NCBI RefSeq assembly: GCF_027595985.1
Contig: NC_073306.1
Coordinates: forward strand, 96,422,926-96,486,925
Reading direction: 5' to 3'
Source of the DNA: Sorex araneus
Lineage: Eukaryota; Chordata; Mammalia; Eulipotyphla; Soricidae
Length of the DNA stretch: 64,000 nucleotides
The position numbers and the translations under genes were made by a program. Positions 1 through 9,364 of this stretch are shown in pieces. Within the stretch, counting starts at the first letter, position 1. Each line of letters opens with the position of its first letter. The notes beneath the pieces were generated by a model. The model saw only the letters and a list, made by a program, of their open reading frames with translations, searched no databases and was not told where the DNA came from.

Positions 1-177
1 TGACAAAGGGTATAAGCATTTTAGCAGGAAATATGTTTTTGAAACTTTCCACTTAACCACAGCAGAAATGGCTATAGGTCTACTGCTGTGTGACTTGTTA
101 AAACTGGAAACTCTTAGAAGTACAATAGAAAAATATCACATGAATTCCTTCAAACTATGAATTTATTTAGGTATTTC
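1..177. other. Intronic single-copy sequence
   Basis: AT-rich DNA with no gene or clear repeat. It is the left flank of the RTE insertion and probably lies in an ST7L intron, because the next recognisable exon is downstream on the + strand. Confidence 0.5.
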
Positions 178-191
178 ATTAATATTACTTG
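178..191. repeat. Left target-site duplication of the RTE element
   Basis: ATTAATATTACTTG here is repeated exactly at 4126-4139. The two copies bracket the whole RTE insertion, so the inverted and direct parts arrived in one event. The last two bases (TG) also fit the element sequence, so the boundary is ambiguous by 2 bp. Confidence 0.9.
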
Positions 192-957
192 ATGTGATCG
201 ATGTCTTCTCGTTTCAGTCAGACCAATGACATCGTACTTGATCTTCTGCACTTGCACCATCAGGTCCTCGATGGATGCTTCCGATGCCAGCGTACTTGTG
301 TTGAAAGTTATTTTAGTCTTTCTTCCTTTTGGCAATCTAGTTCGTCCCTGAGATTTTTCAGCCTCTCCTTGCTCATCTTTCTTAACAGTGCCGTATTGGG
401 GGCTCTTTTGGTGTCAGGTGAATGAGGCCCATTGTTGTTACTGTTTTTGGCATATCGAATACACCACGGGTAGCTTGCCAGGCTCTGCCATGCGGGTGGG
501 GTACTCTCGGTAGCTTGCCGGGCTCTCCGAGAGGAATGGAAGCTTTTAGGGCGGCCTCCAGTCGCCCTTAGAAGTGTTCCCATAGTTCACACCATATTTG
601 AACCCAATCAAATATGGTACAGGAATTATGGAAAATGGGTATTAAGTGTCTTATGGTGTGTTCTGGAAAGTAGCCTGGAGTGTGGCGGTGGCTGGGTAGT
701 AGAAGTAGTGGGGGTCGGCCAGTGAGGTATTTATCTGGCTTGGGTAGAGCGGGGCATCTGGGTTTGACCCCCTCCCTAAGGTGCCAGAGATTGGAGGAGG
801 CAGACAGAGGATCTTGTTTCCGGGTCTCGTTGATCCTAGAGTCCAAGGTTGCAAAGTTCTGCTTACCTGTGGGGCTTCACTCATGGGTAAGGTTCAGCCC
901 AAGTGTCTGAAGAGTGGCCTGGAGCATCGTGGTGGGTGGGTAGTGGAGATCACATCA
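192..957 (-). pseudogene. Inverted RTE 5' leader and N-terminal endonuclease
   Basis: On the - strand this reads 5' leader (from about 957 down to 336), then an ORF start resembling PKGRK (about 335). The APE endonuclease N-terminus follows, with the motif VIGLTETRR near 210-240; its E is the expected metal-binding glutamate. The usual initiator is TTG here, so the start codon is degraded. The segment stops at TETRRHRSH, exactly where the direct part resumes with HAVFDTG at 948-960. Both ends share GATCACATCA (reverse complement at 190-199, direct at 948-957). Confidence 0.9.
430..534 (-). repeat. RTE leader segment homologous to a SINE body
   Basis: Read on the - strand this starts CTCTCGGAGAGCCCGGCAAG and runs to ATATGCCAAAAACAGTAACA. 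The same ~100-bp sequence forms the middle of the RTE-tailed SINEs at 15943, 16307, 20066 and 29472. No tRNA head or SINE tail flanks it here, so it looks like part of the RTE leader rather than a nested SINE. A partial SINE insertion in an ancestral RTE remains possible. Confidence 0.8.
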
Positions 958-1600
958 TGCCGTTTTTGACACTGGAAAAGAATTGTTCCTCGGAACATGC
1001 AACAACAGAGGCATCAGTGGTGTTGGTGTCCTTTTCAACATGAACTTGGCCATGAGCATTGATTCATTTGAATGCCTAATCTGAATCGGACGATTATTCT
1101 TGAATAGATGTGGCTCACTGTGGCAGTTTCTATCTTTGTTGTCTATGCACCAACATCCAACTACGATGAAGAAGAAATTGAGAAGTTCTACATGGAACTG
1201 GAGAGGTTCTATAAAGAATACCACACCTTCTACAAGATCATTTTTGGTGATTTTAATGCCAAGATAGGACCGAGAAGGTCGCCCTAAGAACTCCACATTG
1301 GGACCCATGGCCTAGAATGGAACGATCAGGGTGAGAGACTGTCTGAATTCATCATGTCGACCAAGACCATCCATGATAACTCACAGTTCCAGAAGTCCAA
1401 ATCTAAATGCTGGACATGGGAGTCTCCAATGGGCAGTTACACAATGAAATCGACCACATCATATTCAATCAAAGGTTTTGCCTGACCGATGTCGCTGTTA
1501 TCCCAAAATTCCAAACAGGATTGGACCACAGTCTCCTTCATGCAAAATTCTACTTCACAGAGCTGGGAGAAAGGTCTGCAAAGTTTAAGTTTAAGAAGGA
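958..1600 (+). pseudogene. RTE endonuclease domain, C-terminal part (disrupted)
   Basis: Direct continuation of the inverted segment. Conceptual reading gives GKELFLGTCNNRG near 972-1010, then GDFNAKIG at about 1246-1270 (the APE GDFN motif). EIDHIIFN follows at about 1447-1470, and LDHSLLHAKF at about 1522-1550 (the DH motif). The frame shifts repeatedly between 1070 and 1400. The order and motifs are those of an RTE APE endonuclease; no functional protein is possible. Confidence 0.88.
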
Positions 1601-3331
1601 AACTCCCAGAATGACCACTAACTGGGAGCTCTTTGGCACTATTGCGGCAATGTGGGAAGATGCCGTCCTTGACAACATCGACAAGGAATATGGTCGACTG
1701 GTTCAGCACCTCCATGACTGCTCGAAGAATGCTAAGAGTGAGAAAGCCACAAACAGACGCCTGTCTTTGGAAACTCGAGCTTATTTGTCAACGTGGTTTG
1801 GTGTGAGCCTCAGGCAACCACAAGCTAACGTCCGAGCTCGCAAAGCTGTGCTGAGAAGCGATAAAGGAAGATCTTAAAGAGAGAAGAGCAGTAATGTTGG
1901 CCGTTGTGGCAGAAGCTGGGAAAAGTATTCGCAATGCTCGCCTGTCCTTTGCCAACTACAAGACCAAGATGACTGCCCTCCGACGTCCTGATGAATCTAA
2001 CACATCTTCCAGAAAGGCAATGGAGAGGATTATTCACGACTTCTACTCGGATCTCTTTGACAGCCATGTCCACCTGCCCACATACCAAATTCCGCAGGAT
2101 GGATATGTCATTCCCAATGTCCTCCCTTCCGAAATCCGACATGCCATTTTGTCGGTAAAGATGCATACAGCACCTGGTCCAGACAAGGTCAGACCCGAAC
2201 ACCTGAAGAATCTGCCTCCAGTAGTCATCAGTACACTGACTCAACTCTTCACACGCCACCTGTCTGAATGCAAGGTTCCATTTCAATGGAAAACCAGCAG
2301 GTCCGTTCTGTTGTACAAGAAGGGAGATATCCACAACATCGGCAACTATCGCCCAATCTGCCTGCTGTCTGTCGTCTACAAGTTGTTCACTCGTGTCATT
2401 CTGAATAGAATAGGAAGAACACTAGATGATGGACAACTATACGAGCAAGCAAGGTTCCGAAGGGGATTCAGCATGATCAACCATATCCACACAGTGACCA
2501 AATTCATTGAAGTTTCGCAAGAGTTCAAGATGCCGCTCTGTCTAACGTTCATCAACTTAGAGAAGGCCTTCGATTCTGTTGAGACTGAAGCGGTCATCGA
2601 AGCCCTAGCCAAACAGGGCGTTCAAACTCAGTACATTAAGATCCTCCGCCAGGAAGATTCACCACCAGGATCTCATTCTACAAGGAAGTGATCATTGACA
2701 TAAAGAGAGGAGTTCGGCAGGGCAATACCATTTCACTAAAACTCTTCAGTACCACCCTCAAGAACATCATGTGATGGCTGGAATGGGAAGGAATGGGAGT
2801 GAAGATAGATGGTCGTCAACTATACCACTTCTGCTTTACTGATGACATCATTCTCATAACACCAAACATTAGCCAAGCGGCACAAATGCTGGCCGACTTC
2901 GACCATGAGTGTGGAAAGGTCAGCTGCAGCTGAACCTCAACAAGACGATGCTCAGGAAAAATGAACTAGTCCCTGACGCTCCATTTGCTGTCAATGGAAT
3001 GAGCATCTCCGAATGCAGCAGCTATGTGTACCTGGGTCGAGAACTCAACATGCAGAACGACTTGGCTCCAGAGCTGTGCAGGAGGAAGAGAGCAACGTGG
3101 AACACCTTCAAGAGCATCAAAGAAGTGGTTAAGAGGACAAAGGACCTCTGACTCCAGGCACATCTTTTTGATTCCACCGTTCTTCCTGCACTAATGTGCG
3201 CCTCAGAGATCTGGGCCCTACGTGAACAGGATGAGAACACTATTCGGGTATCCCAAAGAGGAATTGAAAGAGCTATGCTACGAGTATCAAGTGAGAGAAG
3301 GAATCCGGAGTTCCGACCTCGGTCGACGGTC
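1601..3331 (+). pseudogene. RTE reverse transcriptase domain (disrupted)
   Basis: One frame is open for 265 codons at 1894-2691. Visible RT blocks are APGPDKVRPEHL (about 2170), the NYRPICLLS block (about 2344), FINLEKAFDSV (about 2548, catalytic D block), the RQGNTIS block (about 2715) and FTDD at 2835-2846 (normally F/YADD). The thumb and C-terminal region with ECSSYVYLGREL is near 3010-3045. Stops and frameshifts occur near 1877-1893, 2691-2775 and 2909. The frame is cut at 3332 by the nested L1 tail. Confidence 0.92.
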
Positions 3332-3339
3332 AAGAATCA

Positions 3340-3609
3340 ATTTTTCGGTCAAAAATGGAATGTTATCATAGCAACGAGAGAGTTAATTGAAAATCATCTG
3401 CCACACAGGCAGAGGGGGAAAGGGAGGGAGGGTGTCTGGGGTTCTTGGTGGTGGATTATGTGCACTGGTGAAGGGATGGGTGTTTGATCATTGTATGACT
3501 GAGACTTGATCCTGAAAGCCCTGTAACTGTTCTCATGGTGTCTCAATTAAAAAGCATAAAAAAAATAAATAAAATAAATGTTTGGAAGAATTCACTAGTA
3601 AAAAAAAAA
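3340..3609 (+). mobile_element. L1 3' end nested in the RTE
   Basis: A 5'-truncated L1 tail: the G-rich 3' UTR (GCACTGGTGAAGGGATGGG near 3462) ends in TCAATTAAAAAG and poly(A). It is flanked by an 8-bp TSD, AAGAATCA (3332-3339 and 3610-3617), and it interrupts the RTE coding region. L1 activity therefore continued after the RTE arrived. Confidence 0.82.
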
Positions 3610-3622
3610 AAGAATCAGGGAC

Positions 3623-3804
3623 GTTGGGGCTGGAGTGATAGCATAGCGGGTAGGGTGTTTGCCTTGCACGCGGGCCAACCCGGGTTCGATTCCCAGCATC
3701 CTATATGGTCCCCTGAGCACAGCCAGGTGTAATTCCTGAGTGCAAAGCCAGGAGTAACCTCTGTGCATCGCCAGGTGTGACCCACAAAAGCAGAAAAAAA
3801 AAAA
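3623..3804 (+). mobile_element. SOR-type SINE nested in the RTE
   Basis: tRNA-derived SINE with A box (TAGCATAGCGGG), B box (GGTTCGATTCC), body and A-rich tail. TSD CAGGGAC occurs at 3616-3622 and 3805-3811. It inserted after the L1 tail, because its left TSD overlaps the L1 right TSD. Confidence 0.92.
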
Positions 3805-3811
3805 CAGGGAC

Positions 3812-4125
3812 ACTGTCTCATTTGCCAAGGCATCAAAAATCAGATGGGCCAGACATATAATGCAATTCAGAGACAACTGCTGGACTAGAGCTGTTACCGA
3901 CTGGATTCCACAGGACATCAAAAGACCACGTGGCTGCTCACTAACGAGATGGTCAGACTTCTTCGTCAAAACCCTGAACGAACGATTTGAGGCTCTTCCT
4001 GTTCCTGGAGCGAGCAGATACATTGGGCTACACTAGCATGCGACAGGGACAAATGGAGACATTACTGGCTCCCACTCGAGCAAATTGAAGATCAGTGGGA
4101 AGACAAGTGAGACAAGTGACAAGTG
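3812..4125 (+). pseudogene. RTE C-terminal region and 3' end
   Basis: Resumes the RTE after the nested insertions. The reading gives KIRWARHIM-like and WTRAVTDWIPQDIKRPRG segments (about 3838-3935), then RWSDFFVKTL (about 3950). The last ~75 bp (TACTGGCTCCCACTCGAGCA onward) match the tails of the RTE-tailed SINEs, and the end is a short AAGTGAGACAAGTGACAAGT repeat. Confidence 0.9.
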
Positions 4126-4139
4126 ATTAATATTACTTG
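4126..4139. repeat. Right target-site duplication of the RTE element
   Basis: Exact copy of 178-191 (ATTAATATTACTTG), immediately after the RTE 3' terminal repeats. Confidence 0.9.
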
Positions 4140-4224
4140 GACAGATTTTTTCAGTCTATTGAATGAATTTCACTGTACAGTAACAGTACTACAGTTAAAA
4201 ATCAGAATGGCATATTTTCATGGC

Positions 4225-4490
4225 TTTGGACTCATTCGGCCTAGAGCATGGTGGCAGTTGGGTTGTGGAGGTCGGCTGCCGGGGCTGGGTCCCTTGGGGC
4301 AGGGAGGGCACTCACCCCCCTCTGGGGCAGCCCGAGTGAAAACAGCCTGGTGCGGAGTCCTGTGGCATGGCTATGGGGGCCTCATGTTATGCTCCTTTCC
4401 AGGAGAAGCAACCATATGATCTCGCATGCACATCTTTATGATAAAAAATATAATGTTCTCTAGCCCTTTGAGCCATCCTCCTGCCCAAGA
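4225..4490. repeat. Unclassified dispersed repeat, copy 1
   Basis: A GC-rich stretch (CCTAGAGCATGGTGGCAGTT, CCCTTGGGGCAGGGAGGGC) that resembles 5321-5500 in the same orientation and weakly resembles the RTE leader at 669-706 and 917-950. The class is unknown; it may be an older LINE leader. Confidence 0.45.
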
Positions 4491-4544
4491 TATTTTTTAG
4501 TATATATTCACAAGATTATACAATTATTACCAATAATTCTAGAA

Positions 4545-4700
4545 CATTTTAATTTTATTTTTTTTATTTTATTTTTATAAAGTAGTTCACAATGTTTGAT
4601 TACATTTAATATTTGAACACCAATCCCACTGCCATTATACCTTCCAACCACCATATTTCAGATGTTTTGTGCCCCAATGCACCCGTGCCCTGAAGCAGAA
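4545..4700 (-). mobile_element. Old L1 3' UTR fragment
   Basis: A T-rich run followed by CACCAATCCCACTGCCATTA, the diverged minus-strand form of the L1 3' UTR seen elsewhere in the window. No TSD was found. Confidence 0.5.
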
Positions 4701-4861
4701 CCAAAGTAATTTATTTTGTATTGTTTGTTATAAATAAACCACTGAAAATGCTCCAAAAAAGTTTCCTTAGAGGATAGTATGTAAAGATTGTTATATTTCA
4801 CCCAGGGGCCACTAAGCCCTTCTATAAGAAATTACTAATATGTTGTTAAAGGTTGAGCCTT

Positions 4862-4925
4862 GTATATATATATATATACATAATATATTATATATAATAT
4901 ATTATATATATTATATATATGTAAA
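4862..4925. repeat. (TA)n simple repeat
   Basis: About 64 bp of imperfect TA/ATATATT repeats that could form hairpins. Confidence 0.9.
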
Positions 4926-4984
4926 AATATATTTCCTATAAGATTGGTTGCCTTCAACTTCAAACCCCATTAAATGTGGTGTGC

Positions 4985-5320
4985 TACCCTTATTTTTATT
5001 TATTTTTTTATTAATGAATCACCGTGAGGGTACAGATACAGATTTATGTATTTTTGTGCTTATACACTGTTATAAACTGCTTGAGTACTCATTCCTCCAC
5101 CAGTGCCTGTTCTCCACTGATAACCCCAGCATCTCTCCCACCCCCCCATGCATCCCCCCCCCACACCCTGCCTTTTCTTCTCTCTCTCCTTTTGGGTGTT
5201 GTGGTTAGCAATGGAGATATTGGGTGGTCATCGTGTTCAGTCTATAGTCTGCTTTGAACTGTGTGCTACTCTTGGAGTATGAGTGGTGTGAGGTGTGAGA
5301 TGTCCAGGTATATGTTCACT
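4985..5320 (-). mobile_element. L1 3' UTR fragment, older subfamily
   Basis: The reverse-oriented L1 tail begins with a T-rich run and GAATCACCGTGAGGGTACAG. It continues through the CCACCAGTGCC-type block and TTTTGGGTGTTGTGGTTAGC. It is more diverged than the copies at 6071 and 31718. Confidence 0.75.
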
Positions 5321-5625
5321 CATGGGTGAGACTTGGCCTGAGCATGTGGAGAGCAGCTGTGAGCATGGCTACGGTTGTGTTCTGGAGTTTTTCGGCTGCT
5401 GGGGCCGATTCCCTTGGGGTGGGGCAGGGCAGGGCCTCACTTGCCCCCCTCTGGGGTACCCCAAATGAAATAGCCTGGCTTGGAGTCCAGCATGGCTTCT
5501 GGATCATGGTCATTAATACGATTATCAGGCACCAGCCAGAGGTGGCTTGTGGGTGTGACTGCCAAGTTGCCAGAAATAGGAGGACATGGGGGGAGGTCGC
5601 CCATTCCCAGTACCATTGAACCTGG
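5321..5625. repeat. Unclassified dispersed repeat, copy 2
   Basis: Shares CCCTTGGGGTGGGGCAGGGC-type and CCCCCCTCTGGGG motifs with 4225-4490. It begins TCACTCATGGGTGAG, like the RTE leader at 877-890 (TCACTCATGGGTAAG). It could be the upstream 3' part of the adjoining L1 or a separate family. Confidence 0.4.
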
Positions 5626-5736
5626 TGTTTTCAGGAATTTACCGATTTGAAGTAGTTAGTACCCTGAGGACTATTCATTTGTGTTTTACAGGAGAAGCCC
5701 TTACGGTAGTAGTAAAATAGAACATTTGAAAACAAA

Positions 5737-5880
5737 ATGGGGATCTCGAGAGATAGTACATGCCATGTGCATGGCCAACCCGAGTTCGATCCCCAGCACC
5801 CCATTTGGTTGCCTGAGTGTTCCCTAAGTGCAGAGCTAGCTTTCTGAGCACAGATGGGTGAAGCCTCCAAACCGAAAAGA
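5737..5880 (+). mobile_element. Diverged SOR-type SINE
   Basis: GAGAGATAGTACATGCCATG followed by a recognisable B box (GAGTTCGATCCC) and the CCTGAGTGTTCCC body. Older than the SOR consensus copies. Confidence 0.7.
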
Positions 5881-6070
5881 AATAAAACAGTAAAACATTT
5901 TTCAAAATAAAAATTAAAAATGGTTTAATTTCTGTAATGAGCACAGGTTTAAGAATGTTATCTGTAACTTTAAAAATTACTATATTTTGTTTTACAGTAA
6001 AACTTTATTATTTTTCTGCCAAGAAAGTAGATTGCACCTGGAGAATTTTCTCAGCACAAGAGGAATTTTA

Positions 6071-7015
6071 TTTTATTTTATTTTATTTTTTTAATTATTT
6101 ATTTATTTATTTATTTATTTTTTATAATTTATTTATTTTTAATTAGAGAATCACCGTGAGGGTACAGTTACAGATTTATACACTTTTGTGCTTATACTTC
6201 CCTCATACAAAGTTCGGGAACCCATCCCTTCACCAGTGCCCATTCTCCACCACCCGTAAACCCGGCGTCCCTCCCACCCTCCCCACTCCCATCTCCCCCC
6301 CACCCCACCCTGCCACTGTGGCAGGGCATTCCCTTCTGTTCTCTCTCTCTAATTAGCTGTTGTGGTTTGCAATAAAGGTGTTGAGTGGCCGCTGTGCTCA
6401 GTCTCTAGCCCTCATTCAGCCCGCAACTCCCTTCCCCCACATGGCCTTCAACTACAATGTAGTTGGTGATCGCTTCTCTGAGTTGCCCTTTCCCCGGAAC
6501 GTGAGGCCAGCCTCGAAGCCATGGGGTCAACCTCCTGGTACTTATTTCTACGGTTCTTGGGTATTAGTCTCCCACTCTGATATTCTATATACCATAGATG
6601 AGTGCAGTCTTTCTATGTCTGTCTCTCTCTTTCTGACTCATTTCACTCAGCATGAAACTTTTCATGCCCATCCACTTAACTACAAAATTCTTGACCTCCT
6701 TTTTTCTAACAGCTGCATAGTATTCCATTGTATAGATGTACCAAAGTTTCCTCAACCAGTCATCCGTTTTGGGGCATTCGGGTTTTTTCCAGATTCTGGC
6801 TGTTGTAAACAGTGCTGCGATGAACATACATGTGCAGATGTTGTTTCGATTGTACTTTTTTGCCTCTCTGGGATATATTCCCAGCAGTGGTATTGCTGGG
6901 TCAAATGGGAGCTCAACCTCTAGTTTTCTGAGAATCGTCCATACTGTTTTCCAGAAGGGCTGAACTAGCCGGCATTCCCACCAGCAGTGTAGAAGGGTCC
7001 CTTTCTCCCCACATC
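6071..7015 (-). mobile_element. 5'-truncated L1 with 16-bp TSD
   Basis: The reverse L1 starts at its poly(A) (T-rich at 6071-6145). It carries the C-rich complement of the G-rich 3' UTR (6270-6310) and the last ~140 codons of ORF2 in broken frames (ending near 6585). TSD CACAAGAGGAATTTTA at 6055-6070 and 7016-7031. The insert is 945 bp. Confidence 0.93.
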
Positions 7016-7318
7016 CACAAGAGGAATTTTAAATTTGTTTATAAACGGTAAAATCTATTCTGGTTGATTAGAAACTGGAGCTTGCACATTATTTTATTTT
7101 ATTGTATTTTTAAAAAAAATTTATTAGTGAATCACCGTGAGGTACACTTACAGACTTTTAACCTTTCGTGCTTGTGTTTCAGTCATACAATCCTCCACCA
7201 GTGCCCATTTTCCACCACCAATGGTCCCAGCATCCCTCCCACCACCCCTACCCTGTCCCCTCCACCCCACTCCACCTCTCTGGCAGGGCATTCCCTTTTG
7301 CTCTCTCTCTCTCCTTTT

Positions 7319-8139
7319 TTTTTTCACATTGTAATAAGCTATTTTATTGTGTTTGTACATTTTGTTAACTCTAAGTTAATTTATTGTCATAAATAATTTA
7401 TGTTAGTCTGTGGTCTCAGCGCTACAAAGGAGGCAAGTCTTTTTTTTTTTTTTTTGCTTTTTGGGTCACACCTGGCGATGCACAGGGGTTACTCCTGGCT
7501 CTGCACTCAGGAATTACCCCTGGCGGGGCTCAGGGGACCATATGGGATTCTGGGAATCGAACCCGGGTCGGCCGCGTGCAAGGCAAACGCCCTACCCGCT
7601 GTGCTATTGCTCCAGCCCCAAAGGAGGCAAATCTTGACAGGGCCAGCTTCCAACTCCTGCTGTCTGCAGACAATCATCTGCATCTCAGGTTTTCTGCTGG
7701 CTCATTCACCTTCCCAGGCCTCTATCCATATCCCATGTCCATTCACCATCATTTGTATTCTTTTTTTTTTAATTGTTTATTTATTTATTTATTTATTTTT
7801 AATTAGTGAATTACCGTGAGGGTACAGTTACAGATTTACTCATTTTTGTGCTCATGTTTCCCTCATACAAAGTCCGAGAACCCATCCCTTCACCAGTGCC
7901 CATTCTCCACCACCAGTAAACCCAGCATCCCTCCTACCCTCCCCAATCCCATCTCCCCCCACCCCACCCTGCCACTGTGGCAGGGTATTCCCTTTTGTTC
8001 TCTCTCTCTAATTAGGTGTTGTGGTTTGCAATAAAGGTGTTGAGTGGCCACTGTGTTCAGTCTCTAGTCTACATTCAGCCCGCATCACCCTTCCCCCGCA
8101 TGGCCTCCTACCGCATTATACTTGGTGATCCCTTCTTTG
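7319..8139 (-). mobile_element. 5'-truncated L1 with probable 3' transduction
   Basis: On the - strand, an L1 3' UTR (about 8139 to 7760) with its own A-rich end is followed by ~250 bp of non-L1 sequence, which is interrupted by a later SOR SINE. That sequence ends with AATAAA (complement of 7343-7348) about 18 nt before a second poly(A) (T run at 7315-7324). TSD TCTCTCCTTTT at 7308-7318 and 8140-8150. This fits read-through of the L1 poly(A) site into flanking DNA and insertion of the joint RNA. Confidence 0.68.
7442..7619 (-). mobile_element. SOR SINE
   Basis: Consensus-like SINE in reverse (poly(T), TTTTTGGGTCACACC, ending GCTCCAGCCCC). TSD AAAGGAGGCAARTCTT at 7426-7441 and 7620-7635, one mismatch. 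Confidence 0.95.
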
Positions 8140-8178
8140 TCTCTCCTTTTGGATGTTGTGGTTTTGCACATTATTTTA

Positions 8179-8873
8179 AGTTTCTCTCTACCAAAGAAGT
8201 TGTTAACTTTTTTAAAGCTTTCTATTGTTAAACCACTGATATTTTTGCACAATACCTAGTAGATATTCAGTTGAGCTTCCGAGTGGCATAACAGAAATAA
8301 AGGGAGAAAAGGGAAGATGATATGGAAATGATCACACCAAAATTAGAACTCAGGGTTTTTCTTTGTATTTTATTGTGCTGTAGCTAAGCGTAAGTTCTTA
8401 CCAAAAAATGCTTATCTCTTGAGGTATTGCTTTATAATATCATATAAGAAGGAGTTTTTCTGTTGTAAATGCCCTCTTTCCCTGCTATGTAAGGTCTCTT
8501 TTCCTTTGATCCTGAAGCTCTTAGATAGCAGTATGTTTTCTTTCTGTTTATTCACAGAGCATTTTTGTTTATTTTGTACCTAGGAACAGTTTTTAGATGT
8601 CTCACTAATACACACCCCATGTGGACTCTGTGTTCAGCCTGCCTGTCCAATCTCATAAAATGTGCACTGAGAAAACTAATTGCAGAGATAAATTGGTTCT
8701 TTGTGTGCATGACTGATCAAGAGCAAAGTACTTAATTTCAGATGCCTTCAGAGAGATTTTTCTTTAACCTCTGCCTTTTAAGAGGAAGATTATAAAGCAT
8801 TATCATTACTTCAGGTCAGAATTATATTGCTTTGGTCAAAAGCTGTTGTAAGATTTACAAAGTAATACAAAAA
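8179..8873. other. Single-copy ST7L intron sequence
   Basis: About 700 bp of AT-rich DNA in which I see no gene, exon or clear repeat. Confidence 0.5.
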
Positions 8874-9053
8874 AAGTAATCTGAAGATAAATTATAAAGA
8901 TCAAAGCGCTCCAGAATTAAAGTGAATTTGAGAGTAAGCATAGGTTTAGTTTTAGATTTATAAAAAGAAACCATCAGACCATATAGCATTTTTTTTTACC
9001 TATAGCTTACAAAATTGTTTAAATTTTTAACATTTTTGGTTAAAAGCAAGTTA
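8874..9053 (+). repeat. Local direct duplication, copy 1
   Basis: About 180 bp from AAGTAATCTGAAGATAAATT to TTTTGGTTAAAAGCAAGTTA, repeated at 10379-10573 with scattered substitutions and small indels. The sequence is not SINE- or L1-like. Confidence 0.85.
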
Positions 9054-9364
9054 TTTGGGCATATTGTCTCTATCTAGATGCTAGTTAAGATTTCTCAAGG
9101 AAGTTATGATTTATTCCAGTTATAATAAATAGGGTGGCTCAGAGATAATGTGAAACATCCCACAATGCATATATTAGGAGACAGTCTTGGTTTATGTCTA
9201 ACTATTTCTTACTTATTGGTAATTTCCAAATCTGTACCTCTCTTTTATTCTGGCTTCTTTCATCTCTGGATTTATATATTTAATCGTGGAACATTTTACA
9301 TATATACCTTATAAGTACTTCAGACAGTTTAATTGGATCAAACTCAAATTTGGATTGTAACAGG

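Larger units (their letters stand above)
192..4125 (+). mobile_element. Near full-length RTE-1-type LINE with inverted 5' part
   Basis: A non-LTR retrotransposon of the RTE clade, encoding an APE-like endonuclease (EN) and a reverse transcriptase (RT). It lies between perfect 14-bp TSDs. Removing the nested L1 tail (3340-3609) and SOR SINE (3623-3804) leaves about 3.5 kb, the usual RTE length. The 5' leader and EN start are inverted (about 190-957, - strand) and the rest reads + (from about 948). It ends in short GACAAGTG-type repeats rather than poly(A), as expected for RTE. The coding region has several frameshifts and stops, so this copy is dead. The protein resembles nematode RTE-1 and hookworm RTEs, not ruminant BovB. 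I recall a published report of an RTE (RTE1_Sar) shared by parasitic nematodes and the common shrew, and this copy fits it. Confidence 0.93.
7097..8165 (-). mobile_element. Short L1 tail split by a second L1 insertion
   Basis: L1 3' UTR sequence at 7097-7318 resumes at 8151-8165 (GGATGTTGTGG). TSD GCACATTATTTTA at 7084-7096 and 8166-8178 brackets both halves. The interruption is the insertion at 7319-8139. Confidence 0.8.

Noticed and set aside
3626-3690. tRNA gene calls suggested by A and B boxes in the many SOR copies
   Set aside because: They lack a tRNA acceptor stem and intact cloverleaf; they are SINE heads with TSDs and poly(A).
178-4139. Assignment of the LINE to BovB
   Set aside because: BovB is also RTE clade, but the RT blocks seen (NYRPICLLS, FINLEKAFDSV, FTDD) and the leader match the nematode RTE-1-like group as I recall it, not BovB.
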